Shown here: in pieces, positions 15,744 through 25,259 of the stretch
Position numbering within the stretch: position 1 is the first letter of the stretch
Layout: the number at the start of each line of letters is the position of its first letter
Origin: JBCCFW01 sp039029535
GTDB lineage: Bacteria; Acidobacteriota; JBCCFW01
Direction: 5' to 3'
Length of the DNA stretch: 31,197 nucleotides
NCBI GenBank assembly: GCA_039029535.1
Contig: JBCCFW010000086.1
Coordinates: 1 to 31,197 of the forward strand
The notes under the pieces: model-generated
Databases searched by the model: none
What the model saw: only the letters and a program-made list of their open reading frames with translations
Told to the model about the DNA's origin: nothing
Made by a program: the position numbers and the translations under genes

Positions 15744-17630
15744 GTGCTCTTCGACGGAGCCCTCACCGACGACCTCGGCGCACTGCAGGCCCGACTGACC
15801 AACGCGGGTCCCGACGGCATGCTCGACACGACCGACGACGTCGTGACCGAGCTGCTCGATCGCGAGCTGAGCAGCCCGCAGCGCCTCGTGCTCTCCCTGA
15901 CCGCTCCCCTCCCGGCGGGTCGTTACCGGCTGGATGTCAGCGAACTGCCGCTCACCGCCTGCGGTGGGGCGGCGCCCCTTCCGATCTCGAACGAGTTCAC
16001 CGTCCTCGCCACGAGCTCGGGCTGCACGGGGGCGTTGGACTGGCGCGAGGGAGAGCTGGAAGAGCCCAGCCTCTGTGCGAGCCGAGCCCTCGGCACGTGG
16101 CGTCACCTCCCAGGGGACGATCGGCGCTACGCCCTGGTGAGCGAGGGCCTGGGCGCCGGACAGGTGGACGTGGTTGCGGGTGCTTGCACGACCGGCGAGT
16201 GCGTCCTGAGCACGAGCTGGTTCGAGTTCGAAGACGACGGCGAGATCGAGCGAGAGCACTTCTGCGCGGTGTCCGGCATCGACTACTTCGTGACGGGAGA
16301 AGGCGTGTCGCTGAAGGCGGTCGGCTCATGTGGGCCGTCGCATCGCTCGGCGATGGCGACCGGGCTGCCATCGGTCGTGGAGCTGAGCGACCGACCACGG
16401 CCCAGGGAGTCGCCGGAGTGCAACAGCAACGATGGCCTCACCAAGGGCTGGCTGTCGGTGCTCGGCACGGGTCGTGAGTTGCTCGTGACGACCTGTGCCG
16501 AGTGGGGTGGCTCCCGTCCTCCCGGTGGATTCGAGTTCGAGGTGTACCGCCAGGATGAATCTGGCGCGCTGGCCTGCGTCACCACCATCACCGACTACTG
16601 GGACCATTGCCCTTCGCGGAGTGGCTGGGGCACGCGCTTCTGCTCGGAAGCCGGCGTCGAGTACTTCGTCGAGCTGCTGAGCTTCGAAGACGCTTCCTAC
16701 CGGTTGGCAGTCGTCGAGCTCGACGAGTGTCGGGATCGCTGTGAGTACGTGCAGGAGCTGACGGCACCCGCTCACGTGCTCGACTCGACCCTGGGAGCAG
16801 ACCGCGACCTTGCAGGGAATGAGCTCTTGGAGAGGAACCCAGGTTGCCACGGTTTCGATGACCCGAGCCCAGACACGTGGTTCCGTGTCGTCGGCCAAGG
16901 CCGCTGGTTGACGGCATCCACCTGTCCGAGCAACGGCGGGGCGGCCGGCTACGATCTGAGACTGTCCATACAGGGACCGGGATGTGGCCCATCCGTGTGC
17001 ATTGCCCGAGGAGAGGCTTGCCCTGACGGCCCCGGAGAGCGGGCGACCTGGTGTGCCCAACCCGACCTGCCCTATGTCGTTCAAGTCGACGGCCACGACG
17101 GTGACTCCGGCCTCTTCGAGTTGAGCATTGAAGAAGGTGGCACGTGTCAGGTGCCGACGTCTTGTGCGGCAGCCAAGCCGCTCGAGCTCGATGAGCCAGT
17201 CTATGGCGGCCATCCAGATCCTCCAGTCGGGACAGAGGTGAGCTGCCCAGAAACGATGCTCGTCGGCGCGTTGGGCGAGATCTGGGACGACCATCCCTTT
17301 TATCGCGGAGGCTCCTGGTACCGGATCATCGGCACTGGTAGCCGACTCCGGGCCAGCACTTGCGATCACACGATCGCCGAGGTGCCCGACTTCGGGTTCG
17401 GGCTCAAGGTCTTCCGAGGTAGCTGTTTCGACCTCCAGTGCGTGGGAGCGAACCTCGGGTTCACATTCGACTCGCACTGCTACCTGCCGAGTGGCGCGCT
17501 TCCTTTCGTCGAGTGGGACTCTGAAGCGGGGACCGCCTACTGGATCTTCGTGGCCGGTGACTACGGTGGACTCGCCACGATGCTGGACGACTACGCCTTC
17601 ATTCTCGAAGTGACGGAGGTGACGCCATGA
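15744..17630 (+). CDS. C-terminal part of the interrupted secreted protein (Big_5 and Cys-rich repeat domains)
   Basis: This 628-residue frame has no signal peptide and no Shine-Dalgarno. Its first possible start, a GTG, falls inside a Big_5 domain, and the frame is open from 15702. After that domain come about four tandem Cys-rich beta domains. They share the pattern W(F/Y)(R/T)-(V/I)-x-G-x-G-x-x-L-x-x-S-T-C, then a strand with VYxGxC, a Cys-bearing turn, and a strand such as FCSEAGVEYFVEL. Copies are centred near 16180, 16550, 16960 and 17400, and the same unit ends the upstream half. The repeats resemble pre-peptidase C-terminal-like beta domains common in secreted proteins of Planctomycetota. 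The last four bases overlap the RHS gene start (ATGA). Either this is a broken gene or it is expressed by readthrough or internal initiation. Confidence 0.65.
   Translation: MLFDGALTDDLGALQARLTNAGPDGMLDTTDDVVTELLDRELSSPQRLVLSLTAPLPAGRYRLDVSELPLTACGGAAPLPISNEFTVLATSSGCTGALDWREGELEEPSLCASRALGTWRHLPGDDRRYALVSEGLGAGQVDVVAGACTTGECVLSTSWFEFEDDGEIEREHFCAVSGIDYFVTGEGVSLKAVGSCGPSHRSAMATGLPSVVELSDRPRPRESPECNSNDGLTKGWLSVLGTGRELLVTTCAEWGGSRPPGGFEFEVYRQDESGALACVTTITDYWDHCPSRSGWGTRFCSEAGVEYFVELLSFEDASYRLAVVELDECRDRCEYVQELTAPAHVLDSTLGADRDLAGNELLERNPGCHGFDDPSPDTWFRVVGQGRWLTASTCPSNGGAAGYDLRLSIQGPGCGPSVCIARGEACPDGPGERATWCAQPDLPYVVQVDGHDGDSGLFELSIEEGGTCQVPTSCAAAKPLELDEPVYGGHPDPPVGTEVSCPETMLVGALGEIWDDHPFYRGGSWYRIIGTGSRLRASTCDHTIAEVPDFGFGLKVFRGSCFDLQCVGANLGFTFDSHCYLPSGALPFVEWDSEAGTAYWIFVAGDYGGLATMLDDYAFILEVTEVTP
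17615..17622 (+). promoter_or_regulatory. Strong Shine-Dalgarno for the RHS gene
   Basis: GGAGGTGA is fully complementary to the 16S rRNA 3' end and lies four bases before the ATG at 17627. It sits inside the last codons of the upstream frame, whose stop overlaps the start (ATGA). The RHS gene can therefore be translated independently even if the upstream frame is interrupted. Confidence 0.75.
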
Positions 17631-20600
17631 GCATGAACCGTCTCACTTCCTTCGCCTTGCTCTTCTTGCTGTTGGCCGCCTCCACTCCGGAAGCCCAGCC
17701 ATCGGTCGTGGGCGACGTCACCGACGACACCCGCGTCTCGACGGCCGACGTCGTCGGCCTCGTCGATCACCTCACCGAAGCGAGCCCGCTCGCTGCCAGC
17801 CCTGCATCAGCAGCCGATCTCGATGGTGACGCCCTCATCGGCCAGCGTGACCTCGATCTTCTCGTCGACACCGTGCTCGCCCGGCTCCCCGAGCAATCCT
17901 TCGTTCTCTCCACCACGGCCTTCGACAGCTCGCCGAGACGAGGCGAAGACGACGTCGCGCTCACCCGCGAGACGGTCCTCAGCTTCTCGCTCCCCCTCGG
18001 CTTGCAGCCGCTCGGCAATCATCAGGCCCGGCTGGAGTCTGGTGGCGTCGAGATCCCGACCACCTACCATCTCGGTGCCGACGCCACGACGCTGACCCTC
18101 CGCCAGCTCGACGACCTCCCGGCTGCGAGCCGAGTCACCGTGACCGTCGAGGGCGACGCCCTGCTCGACGTCTTCGGCCGACCCGTCGATGCCGACGACG
18201 ACGGACAACCAGGCGGCAGGCAAGTCTTCTCTTTCGACACGATCGGGAGCACTCCCCTTCCCGGGACCTCGGTTTGCGGTCGCGTGTTCGCCTCCGCACT
18301 CTCGATGGGCCCCGACGGTGAGGCCCGTGATCGGCCACTGCCCGGCGTGCGCGTGACCATCGACGGTCGGCCTGACGGCCCCGTCGCGGTCACCGACGCT
18401 TGCGGCAACTTCCGACTCGAACCAGCCCCAGCCGGACGCTTCTTCGTCCACGTCGACGGCCGCACGGCGACCGTCGAGAGACCGGAAGGTTCGTACTACC
18501 CGACGGTCGGCAAGCCCTTCGTCAGCGTGGCCGGCCGTGACGTCGTCCTGCCCGACATCTTCCTCCCTCTCGTCGCCGCCGACACGCTGCGAGAGGTGTC
18601 GGTGACATCGGACACCGAGGTGACCTTCCCCAGCTCGGTGCTCTCGGAGAGCCCCGAGCTCGCAGGCGTCACGATCACCGTGCCCGGCGGCGCCCTCATC
18701 GACGAGTCGGGCACCTCGGTCGCAGGCCGGGTCGGCATCGCTCCGGTGCCGCCCGACCGCCTGCCGGGGCCGCTCCCGCCCGAGCTGCGCTTCCCCCTGG
18801 TCATCACCATCCAGGTCGAGGGTGGCACCGACTTCGACGTCCCCACCCCGGCCTGCTTCCCCAACCAGCCGGACCCGGTCACGGGCGTCACGCTCGGTCC
18901 CGGTGAGCGCACGGCCCTGTGGAGCTTCGACCACGACCGCGGTCGCTGGGTCATGCAGGGACCCGCCACGATCGATCCCACCGGACGCCTCGCCTGCACC
19001 GACCCCGGCGTGGGCATCCGGGCTCCCGGCTGGCACGGCGTGACTCCCGCCACCAGCGGCCAGGACGGCTCAGCCCACTGCGAAGAGGAAGACCCCGCGG
19101 ACCCGGACGCCGGCATCGACGAGCTGAGCTGCGACCTCGGCGACGGCTCCGATCCGGGCAGTGATCCCGACGACGGGGGGACCGACCCGGACACCGGCGG
19201 TGGCGACGACATGGACGGCGACGGGGACATGGATGGGGACGACGATGGAGAAGACGACGAGGACGACCCGCTGCCCGGGGACGACGACATCGAGCCGGGC
19301 TCCGAGGAAGACTGCGCCGACTTCAAGCCAGGCGACCCGATCCATTTCTTCAGCGGCGAGTTCTACCTCAACGAGGAGGACATCCGTGTCCCGGGCATCG
19401 GGCTCGACTTCGTCTGGTCACGCAGCTACCGGTCCCGAGTCTGGGGCTACACGAACCTCGGCTGGAACTGGGACCACGGCTACAACCTCTTCGTCCTCCG
19501 GCCCGGGGACGGCAGCCGCATCGTGTCCTTCGGCACGGGTCGCCGCGTCCGCTTCGAACGCCAAGGCATCGATCTCGTCTGGCGTGCCGACGAGGAGTTC
19601 ATGGAGCTCGTGCGTCTCGGTGACGACAGCTACGAGCTCACCCACCGTGACGGTCGTTCTTGGGCCTTCCAGCCCCTTCGACTGGAGGGCGAGCAGTTCG
19701 TCGGCAAGATCGCCGAGATCCGCGATCGGCAGGGCAATCGAATCAGCCTTGCCTACGACGTTCTCGGTCGTCTCGAGACCATCACCGACACGCTCGGCCG
19801 CACGTTCACCGTCGAACACGACCTGCGAGGTCGCATCCGACGCGTGAGCGGTGCCGGAGTCTTCGTCAGCTACGAGCACGACTCTGCCGATGACCTCGTG
19901 GGCGTCACCCGACCGGATCGTGGCACGGTGCGCTACACCTACAGCTCCCGCACGGGAGACCAGGCCACCGACCACAACCTCCTCACGATGACCGACTGGG
20001 AGGGTCGCGTCATCGTGGAGAACGTGTACTCGCCGGATCGCGACCCACGGGGACGCAACTTCGACCGCATCCTCCGCCAGCACTGGGGAGGCACGCTGGC
20101 GGTGCAGGATCCCGGCGCCCCCAGCCCGGGAAACGTCAAGAGCGGAGGCGTGCTCGACTTCACCTACCTGACCGAGCAGGTGAGCCGAGACCGATGGGTC
20201 GTGCGGTCCTGCCTGGTGAACGACCGTGTCGGCGCCGTCACGCACTACTTCTTCGACGAGCACAACCGGATCACGCGTGAGCGTCGCTACTACGGTCACG
20301 CCAGCCCTGCCCAGCCGACGACGCTCACCCGCAACCTGCCCATCACGCCGCCGGGCAAGCCCGAGTTCGTCGACACGATCAAGACGCTCGATGCCGATGG
20401 CCTGGTCACGCGCGTCGAGCATCCCAACGGACGCGTCACGGAGCTCGTCTACGAGAAGACGATGGGCTCGGACGGACCGCGCATCTCCGAGGGCAACCTC
20501 CGAGCCCGACGCGAGATCCATGACGGCGTCGTTCACGAGGAACGCTTCGAGTACGAGCCGGGGCGTGGTGACTGCTGCGGCCGAGCCTTCCTGACGCTCG

Positions 20601-23600
20601 AGGTCGACCAGGAGGGACGCGAGACGCATCACGTCCTCGACGAGTGGGGCAACCGTCTCCAGACCACGCACTCGCGCCCGGGTGAGGTCGAGAACTTCGA
20701 GCACGATGCCTACGGTCGGCTCACCGCCCACGTCCATGCACCGGACCCGGACGGCCGCCGACGTCGCGACGAGTACGCCTACGAAGGGACCCCCTTCCTC
20801 AAGAAGGTGACCATCGACGTCGGTGGGCTCGAGCTCGTCACGACCTACGACCACGACGTCCGCGGCAACATCACCCACGAGGTCGACCCTCGCGGCAACC
20901 TCCGTCGAGCCCACTACAACCTCGCAAACGATCTCGTCGAGGAGAGCTGGCACGACGGCCCGAGCGACGCCGGCCTCGTCCTTGCCCGACGCGAGCTCAC
21001 CTACGACCGCAACGGGCGTCTCATCGAGGAGAAGCTCGTCCAGCTCGACGACGATCTCGTCCCTCCCGGTCACGAGGACGACATGGACGGCGGGCTCATG
21101 TCGGGCAGCCGGGGCTGGCGAACGGTCCACGTGCGCGGCCTGCTCGGCGAGGTCGTCCGACGTCGCACGGTCAACGAGGGTGGCGAGGACGTCCTCACCG
21201 ACTTCGAGTACGACGAAGAGCTGCGCCTCGTGCGGCTCCGCTCGGGTGAAGCCGTCGTGGGCGCCCAGCCCGACGCCGAGGTCGTCCACGAGCTGGACGT
21301 CTTCGGGCAGGTCATCCGGCAGGTCCACGCACCGGGATCCGAGAACGAGCTCCTCGTCGAGTACGAACGCGACCTGCACGGGAACGTCACCGAGGAACGA
21401 CGGGGTCTCATCGCCTCGAGCGCAGGCGGCCCGGACCGGCCCCCCGTCCAGGTCTACAAGACGACCTGGGACGGCTTCGACCGCGCCGTCACCTTCGAGG
21501 ACCCACACGGCACGCTCACCACGCTGACTCTCGACCGCGTCGGCAACGAGACCGGCGTGCTCGTGGAGGATCGCTTCGGTCGTCGTCTCCGCGAGCTACG
21601 CCGTGTGCACGACGAGCGCAACGAGGTCGAGCGCGTGGACGTCGCTCACTTCGACTCCTCGGGCCTCAACGTCGGTGACGGCTGGTCGACACAGCTCTAC
21701 GAACGCTCTCCCAACGGTCTCATCGAGCGGGCCATCGACGACCTCGGTCGCCTCACGCGCTACGAGTTCGACACGGCTCATCGCGAGGTCCGCGTCCTCG
21801 ACGCCGGTGGCAACGTCGTCGAGCGCTTCCTCGACGCGAACGGCAACGTCGAGCGGCAGGAAGCTACGGAGCTCTCGGAGGTCGACGCCTCCACCCGCAC
21901 CTACGTCGTCGAGAACGGGCTCGACGCCCTCAACCGCGTCGTTCGCACGGAGGACTCGGCGGGGATCGTCACCACGCGGTCCTTCGATGGCCGGGGACTC
22001 CCGATTCGCTCCATCGATGGCCGCGGCAACGTGACCTGGAGCATCCACGACGGCGCGGGGCGGCTCATCGAGACCATCCGGGAGCTGCGCTCGGGAGGCA
22101 CGGGCGACGGAGCCCTGCTCGACGTCATCACGACCCGTCAGGAGTGGGACCGCAACGGGCGGCTCGTCGCCCAGGTCGACGACGAAGGCCAGGCCACCCG
22201 CTACGTCCACGACGCTCGTGACCGAGTCGTCCGCATCGAACATCCCGACGGCACCGCCGAGGAGCGGCGCTTCGATCGCTTCTCTCGCGTGAGCTGGATG
22301 CGCGACGCCAACGGCTCGGTGAGCGAGTCGATCTACGACGATCTCAATCGCCTCCTCCGTCGGGATCACTACCCCGCACCGGGCGTCTCGACCGAGCTGC
22401 GCTTCGAGGAGTACGACCATGACCCGCTGTCCCGCATCATCCGCGCAGCCGATGATGACTCCGAGGTGCTCTTCGAGCACGACTCGCTGGATCAAGTCAC
22501 GAGCGAGACGCTGACTGGCTTCGGGAGCACCACTTCGGCCTGGGACGGGGCCGGCAACCTCAAGCGACGCTGTCTCCCCGGCGGTCGCTGCTACGACTTC
22601 GACCAGGACGACCTCGACCGACTCGATCGCATCCGCGAAGACGGCGAGACGCTCCTCGAGCAGTGGCACGCCGGGGGCCGCCTGGTCCGGCGCGAGCTCG
22701 GCAACGGGACGGTCACGACCCACGCCCACGACGTGATCGCACGACCGGAGCGCACGACGCACACCTCCGCCGGCGGCACGGCCTTAGAGGACTGGTCGTA
22801 CCTCTGGGACGACAATCACAACAAGACCCGACGCCGAAACGAGCGGACCGGTCTCTGGCAGCACGACTACAAGTACGACTCGGCCGACCGGATGATCGAG
22901 TCGATCACCATGCGCCCCTCGCTTCCCGAGCTGCGCATCAGCTACGACCTGGACGGAGCGGGCAACCGCGAGCGCGTGCTCGGAGGCGAGGGAGAGGGTC
23001 TCTACTCACGCGACCCACGGCTCGGTGAGGCCCACGGTCCCGTCAACGCCTACTCCAGCACGCCCTTCGGTGACGTCACTCACGACTGGAAGGGCAACCT
23101 CGTCGTCAAGGCCGACTCGGAGGTCGACCGCCAGACGATGCAGTACGACGTCCGCAGTCAGCTCGTCCGCGTCGAGAACGAGCTCGACGGAACGGTGGTC
23201 CGCTACGACCATGACGCCCTCGGACGGCGGATCCGCCGAAGCGTGCAGCGGGTCGGAGAAGCCGCCGAGATCACGACCTACCTGTGCGCGGGTAGCCACG
23301 TCGTGGAGGAACACCAGAGCGGCACCGTCATCAGCTACGTCCGCGCCGGCCTGGACGACCTCGTCCTGCGTCAAGCAGGGAGCCTGCGGAGCTGGTACCA
23401 CGCCGACGACATGGGCAACGTCATCTCGCTCACCGACGACGCGGGCGAGGTCGTCGAGCGCGTCACGTACGAGGACTACGGGCTCCCCACCTTCCTCGAC
23501 GGCGACGACCTGCCCATGCCGGAGAGCCTGGTCGGCAACGAGTACCTCTTCACGGGCCGGAGATGGGAAGGCACGACGGGCTTCTACCACTTCCGGGCGC

Positions 23601-25255
23601 GTGAGCTCGATCCGGAGACCGGTCGCTTCCTCACGCGGGACCCCCTGGGAACCTGGGGAGATGTCGGCAACCTGGGCAACGGGTACGCCTACGTCGGGAA
23701 CAACCCGTGGAGCAGAGTGGATCCTGATGGCCTCGAAGCAGAGTCGTCGCTCTCCTACGAGCTACAGCTCGTGTGGGACAGGATCGGAGCCCCCATGGCA
23801 GCGAGGCTCCAAGAGTCGTGGGACAACAACGACGGCGCTCTCAAGCTGGCCTTCGCCCGTGGCTTTGCTGAGGGCGGCTGGGAAGAGCTCAAGACTCTCT
23901 ACCATGTCGCCTCTTCTCCTGAGCAGTTTGGACTCGAGCTCTGGGAAGGGTTGAAAGAGCTCCACGGCATGGCGCTCGCAGGTGACCAGAGAGGAGTCAT
24001 CAGAACAGTCGCGCCAACTCTCTACGCATATCTCTTCTGCTCCCAACACTTGTCACGCAGGGACCACGCCTACTACGCAGGTGATGCAGCTCGCCAGCTC
24101 GTGCTGGGCATCTTGACCGGGGGCGCCGGCACGGGCACTCGGGCGGCTCTCGATGTCGTGAAGCGCTCGTCCAAGATCCGGAAGCTCCTGCAGAAGCTCC
24201 CTGACCCCAATGGACTGCTGTCGCGACAGGCCGCTCCGGACGGGTGCACCAACTGCAACCTCCCCGGCGAGTGTTTCGCAGGCGACACGCTGGTCTGCAC
24301 GCCTGACGGTCTCGTCGCCATCAGCGAGATTCAGATCGGCGATCACGTTCTGGTTGCCCAGCCAGCCTCGGAAGAACAGCAGCCATTCGAACATGCGAGT
24401 TCTTGCCTCCTACTAGAACTCGAAGCCACGTCTCCTGAGGGCCGAGCCGTCCACATCGAGGTCGTGCGCTCGCGTGAGTGGTGCGAGCTTGTCGGAGCTC
24501 GTCCGGGCGCCTGGCTCTACCTCGAGAGTGAGGCCATCGCCGATGGACTCGCTCGTGTTACCGGTGTAACCGAGACTCACTGCCCTGTCGCAGCCACTGA
24601 CTCCGCGTCAGCCTTGATCACCGGGATCATCGTCACTGAGAGCAGACCAGTCCTCGAAGTCATCTTCGACGGAGAAGGCTCTCCCTTGCTCGCCACTGCT
24701 GAGCATCCGCTCTGGTCTGAGAACCACGAAACGTGGATCACAGCGGGACAATTGGCACCAGGCGACCAGCTCCATTCGCCGAATGGCTCCGTGCAAGTAA
24801 CCCAGATTTGGGAGAACAACACCCCGATTCGAGTGTTCAACCTCGAGGTGGCGGTACACCACGAGTACCAGGTCACGGAGTCATGTCTACGCGTCCACAA
24901 CTCCTACCAGAGGCGACAGGGTTCTCTCCGATGGCTGGGCAATGGCCGCTGGGAATCCCCCGGAGGATTGATCTACGGACAGGGGTCAGCGCACGGCAAT
25001 CGAGTCAAGCACGTACTCGCACACACCAAGCCCGATCCATCAAAACCAATGCACTCCGTGTTCACGGCGGATCGCACGAGAGTGCTGGCCGTAGTAGATG
25101 AAGCATGGACAAGACGAGGGGCTGCACTTCCCAACGACCCTGCCGCTTTCGTCGTTCCGATGGGGAGAGTAGTCGGCACGAACGGAGAAAGGGCAGTGAA
25201 GCTCATAGTTCGTCCTGGCACGACGGAAATCATCACAGCCTATCCAGTACACTAG
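17627..25255 (+). CDS. Secreted RHS-repeat polymorphic toxin with dockerin-like N-terminus, Hint domain and C-terminal RNase-like toxin
   Basis: The 2542-residue protein begins with a signal peptide (1-23) and a dockerin-like pair of calcium-binding segments (GDVTDDTRVSTADVVGL and ADLDGDALIGQRDLDLL, ~28-88). A Big_5 domain and a carboxypeptidase-regulatory-like beta domain (~215-300) follow, then an Asp/Gly-rich acidic linker (~485-565). A DUF6531-type domain opens the RHS shell (GDPIHFFSGEFYLNEEDI). Many YD/RHS repeats run to ~1990 and end in the RHS core (ETGRFLTRDPLGTWG..YVGNNPWSRVDPDGL). A ~175-residue linker leads to a Hint autoprotease (C2216 after GE, T2357-A-E-H2360, H2424-N2425-S2426). 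The last ~116 residues form a small toxin-like domain with H2462, H2476, VDEAW and a terminal ITAYPV. RHS shells encapsulate toxins and Hint releases them. Secretion by Sec rather than T6SS is inferred. Confidence 0.9.
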   Translation: MSMNRLTSFALLFLLLAASTPEAQPSVVGDVTDDTRVSTADVVGLVDHLTEASPLAASPASAADLDGDALIGQRDLDLLVDTVLARLPEQSFVLSTTAFDSSPRRGEDDVALTRETVLSFSLPLGLQPLGNHQARLESGGVEIPTTYHLGADATTLTLRQLDDLPAASRVTVTVEGDALLDVFGRPVDADDDGQPGGRQVFSFDTIGSTPLPGTSVCGRVFASALSMGPDGEARDRPLPGVRVTIDGRPDGPVAVTDACGNFRLEPAPAGRFFVHVDGRTATVERPEGSYYPTVGKPFVSVAGRDVVLPDIFLPLVAADTLREVSVTSDTEVTFPSSVLSESPELAGVTITVPGGALIDESGTSVAGRVGIAPVPPDRLPGPLPPELRFPLVITIQVEGGTDFDVPTPACFPNQPDPVTGVTLGPGERTALWSFDHDRGRWVMQGPATIDPTGRLACTDPGVGIRAPGWHGVTPATSGQDGSAHCEEEDPADPDAGIDELSCDLGDGSDPGSDPDDGGTDPDTGGGDDMDGDGDMDGDDDGEDDEDDPLPGDDDIEPGSEEDCADFKPGDPIHFFSGEFYLNEEDIRVPGIGLDFVWSRSYRSRVWGYTNLGWNWDHGYNLFVLRPGDGSRIVSFGTGRRVRFERQGIDLVWRADEEFMELVRLGDDSYELTHRDGRSWAFQPLRLEGEQFVGKIAEIRDRQGNRISLAYDVLGRLETITDTLGRTFTVEHDLRGRIRRVSGAGVFVSYEHDSADDLVGVTRPDRGTVRYTYSSRTGDQATDHNLLTMTDWEGRVIVENVYSPDRDPRGRNFDRILRQHWGGTLAVQDPGAPSPGNVKSGGVLDFTYLTEQVSRDRWVVRSCLVNDRVGAVTHYFFDEHNRITRERRYYGHASPAQPTTLTRNLPITPPGKPEFVDTIKTLDADGLVTRVEHPNGRVTELVYEKTMGSDGPRISEGNLRARREIHDGVVHEERFEYEPGRGDCCGRAFLTLEVDQEGRETHHVLDEWGNRLQTTHSRPGEVENFEHDAYGRLTAHVHAPDPDGRRRRDEYAYEGTPFLKKVTIDVGGLELVTTYDHDVRGNITHEVDPRGNLRRAHYNLANDLVEESWHDGPSDAGLVLARRELTYDRNGRLIEEKLVQLDDDLVPPGHEDDMDGGLMSGSRGWRTVHVRGLLGEVVRRRTVNEGGEDVLTDFEYDEELRLVRLRSGEAVVGAQPDAEVVHELDVFGQVIRQVHAPGSENELLVEYERDLHGNVTEERRGLIASSAGGPDRPPVQVYKTTWDGFDRAVTFEDPHGTLTTLTLDRVGNETGVLVEDRFGRRLRELRRVHDERNEVERVDVAHFDSSGLNVGDGWSTQLYERSPNGLIERAIDDLGRLTRYEFDTAHREVRVLDAGGNVVERFLDANGNVERQEATELSEVDASTRTYVVENGLDALNRVVRTEDSAGIVTTRSFDGRGLPIRSIDGRGNVTWSIHDGAGRLIETIRELRSGGTGDGALLDVITTRQEWDRNGRLVAQVDDEGQATRYVHDARDRVVRIEHPDGTAEERRFDRFSRVSWMRDANGSVSESIYDDLNRLLRRDHYPAPGVSTELRFEEYDHDPLSRIIRAADDDSEVLFEHDSLDQVTSETLTGFGSTTSAWDGAGNLKRRCLPGGRCYDFDQDDLDRLDRIREDGETLLEQWHAGGRLVRRELGNGTVTTHAHDVIARPERTTHTSAGGTALEDWSYLWDDNHNKTRRRNERTGLWQHDYKYDSADRMIESITMRPSLPELRISYDLDGAGNRERVLGGEGEGLYSRDPRLGEAHGPVNAYSSTPFGDVTHDWKGNLVVKADSEVDRQTMQYDVRSQLVRVENELDGTVVRYDHDALGRRIRRSVQRVGEAAEITTYLCAGSHVVEEHQSGTVISYVRAGLDDLVLRQAGSLRSWYHADDMGNVISLTDDAGEVVERVTYEDYGLPTFLDGDDLPMPESLVGNEYLFTGRRWEGTTGFYHFRARELDPETGRFLTRDPLGTWGDVGNLGNGYAYVGNNPWSRVDPDGLEAESSLSYELQLVWDRIGAPMAARLQESWDNNDGALKLAFARGFAEGGWEELKTLYHVASSPEQFGLELWEGLKELHGMALAGDQRGVIRTVAPTLYAYLFCSQHLSRRDHAYYAGDAARQLVLGILTGGAGTGTRAALDVVKRSSKIRKLLQKLPDPNGLLSRQAAPDGCTNCNLPGECFAGDTLVCTPDGLVAISEIQIGDHVLVAQPASEEQQPFEHASSCLLLELEATSPEGRAVHIEVVRSREWCELVGARPGAWLYLESEAIADGLARVTGVTETHCPVAATDSASALITGIIVTESRPVLEVIFDGEGSPLLATAEHPLWSENHETWITAGQLAPGDQLHSPNGSVQVTQIWENNTPIRVFNLEVAVHHEYQVTESCLRVHNSYQRRQGSLRWLGNGRWESPGGLIYGQGSAHGNRVKHVLAHTKPDPSKPMHSVFTADRTRVLAVVDEAWTRRGAALPNDPAAFVVPMGRVVGTNGERAVKLIVRPGTTEIITAYPVH
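24269..25255 (+). other. Hint protease plus C-terminal toxin module of the RHS protein
   Basis: The module begins at GECFAGDTLV, a pretoxin-Hint start. Catalytic Cys2216, the block B T-x-x-H (2357-2360) and the terminal His-Asn-Ser (2424-2426) are all present, so self-cleavage is plausible. The released piece would be ~116 residues: a basic, His-containing N-terminal half (KHVLAHTKPDPSKPMHSVF), the central VVDEAW, and a final strand pair ending IIVRPGTTEIITAYPV-like. A His-rich start and a TAYP end are typical of BECR-fold ribonuclease toxins (EndoU, colicin D/E5 relatives). The exact family is not certain. Base composition is visibly less GC-rich than in the RHS shell, as expected for an exchangeable tip. 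Confidence 0.6.
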
Positions 25256-25259
25256 AGAA

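Noticed and set aside
19418..21508. Long minus-strand open frame of 696 codons antisense to the RHS gene
   Set aside because: It is the reverse-phase shadow of a GC-rich repeat gene, with no recognisable domain and Val/Asp/Glu bias expected from that strand.
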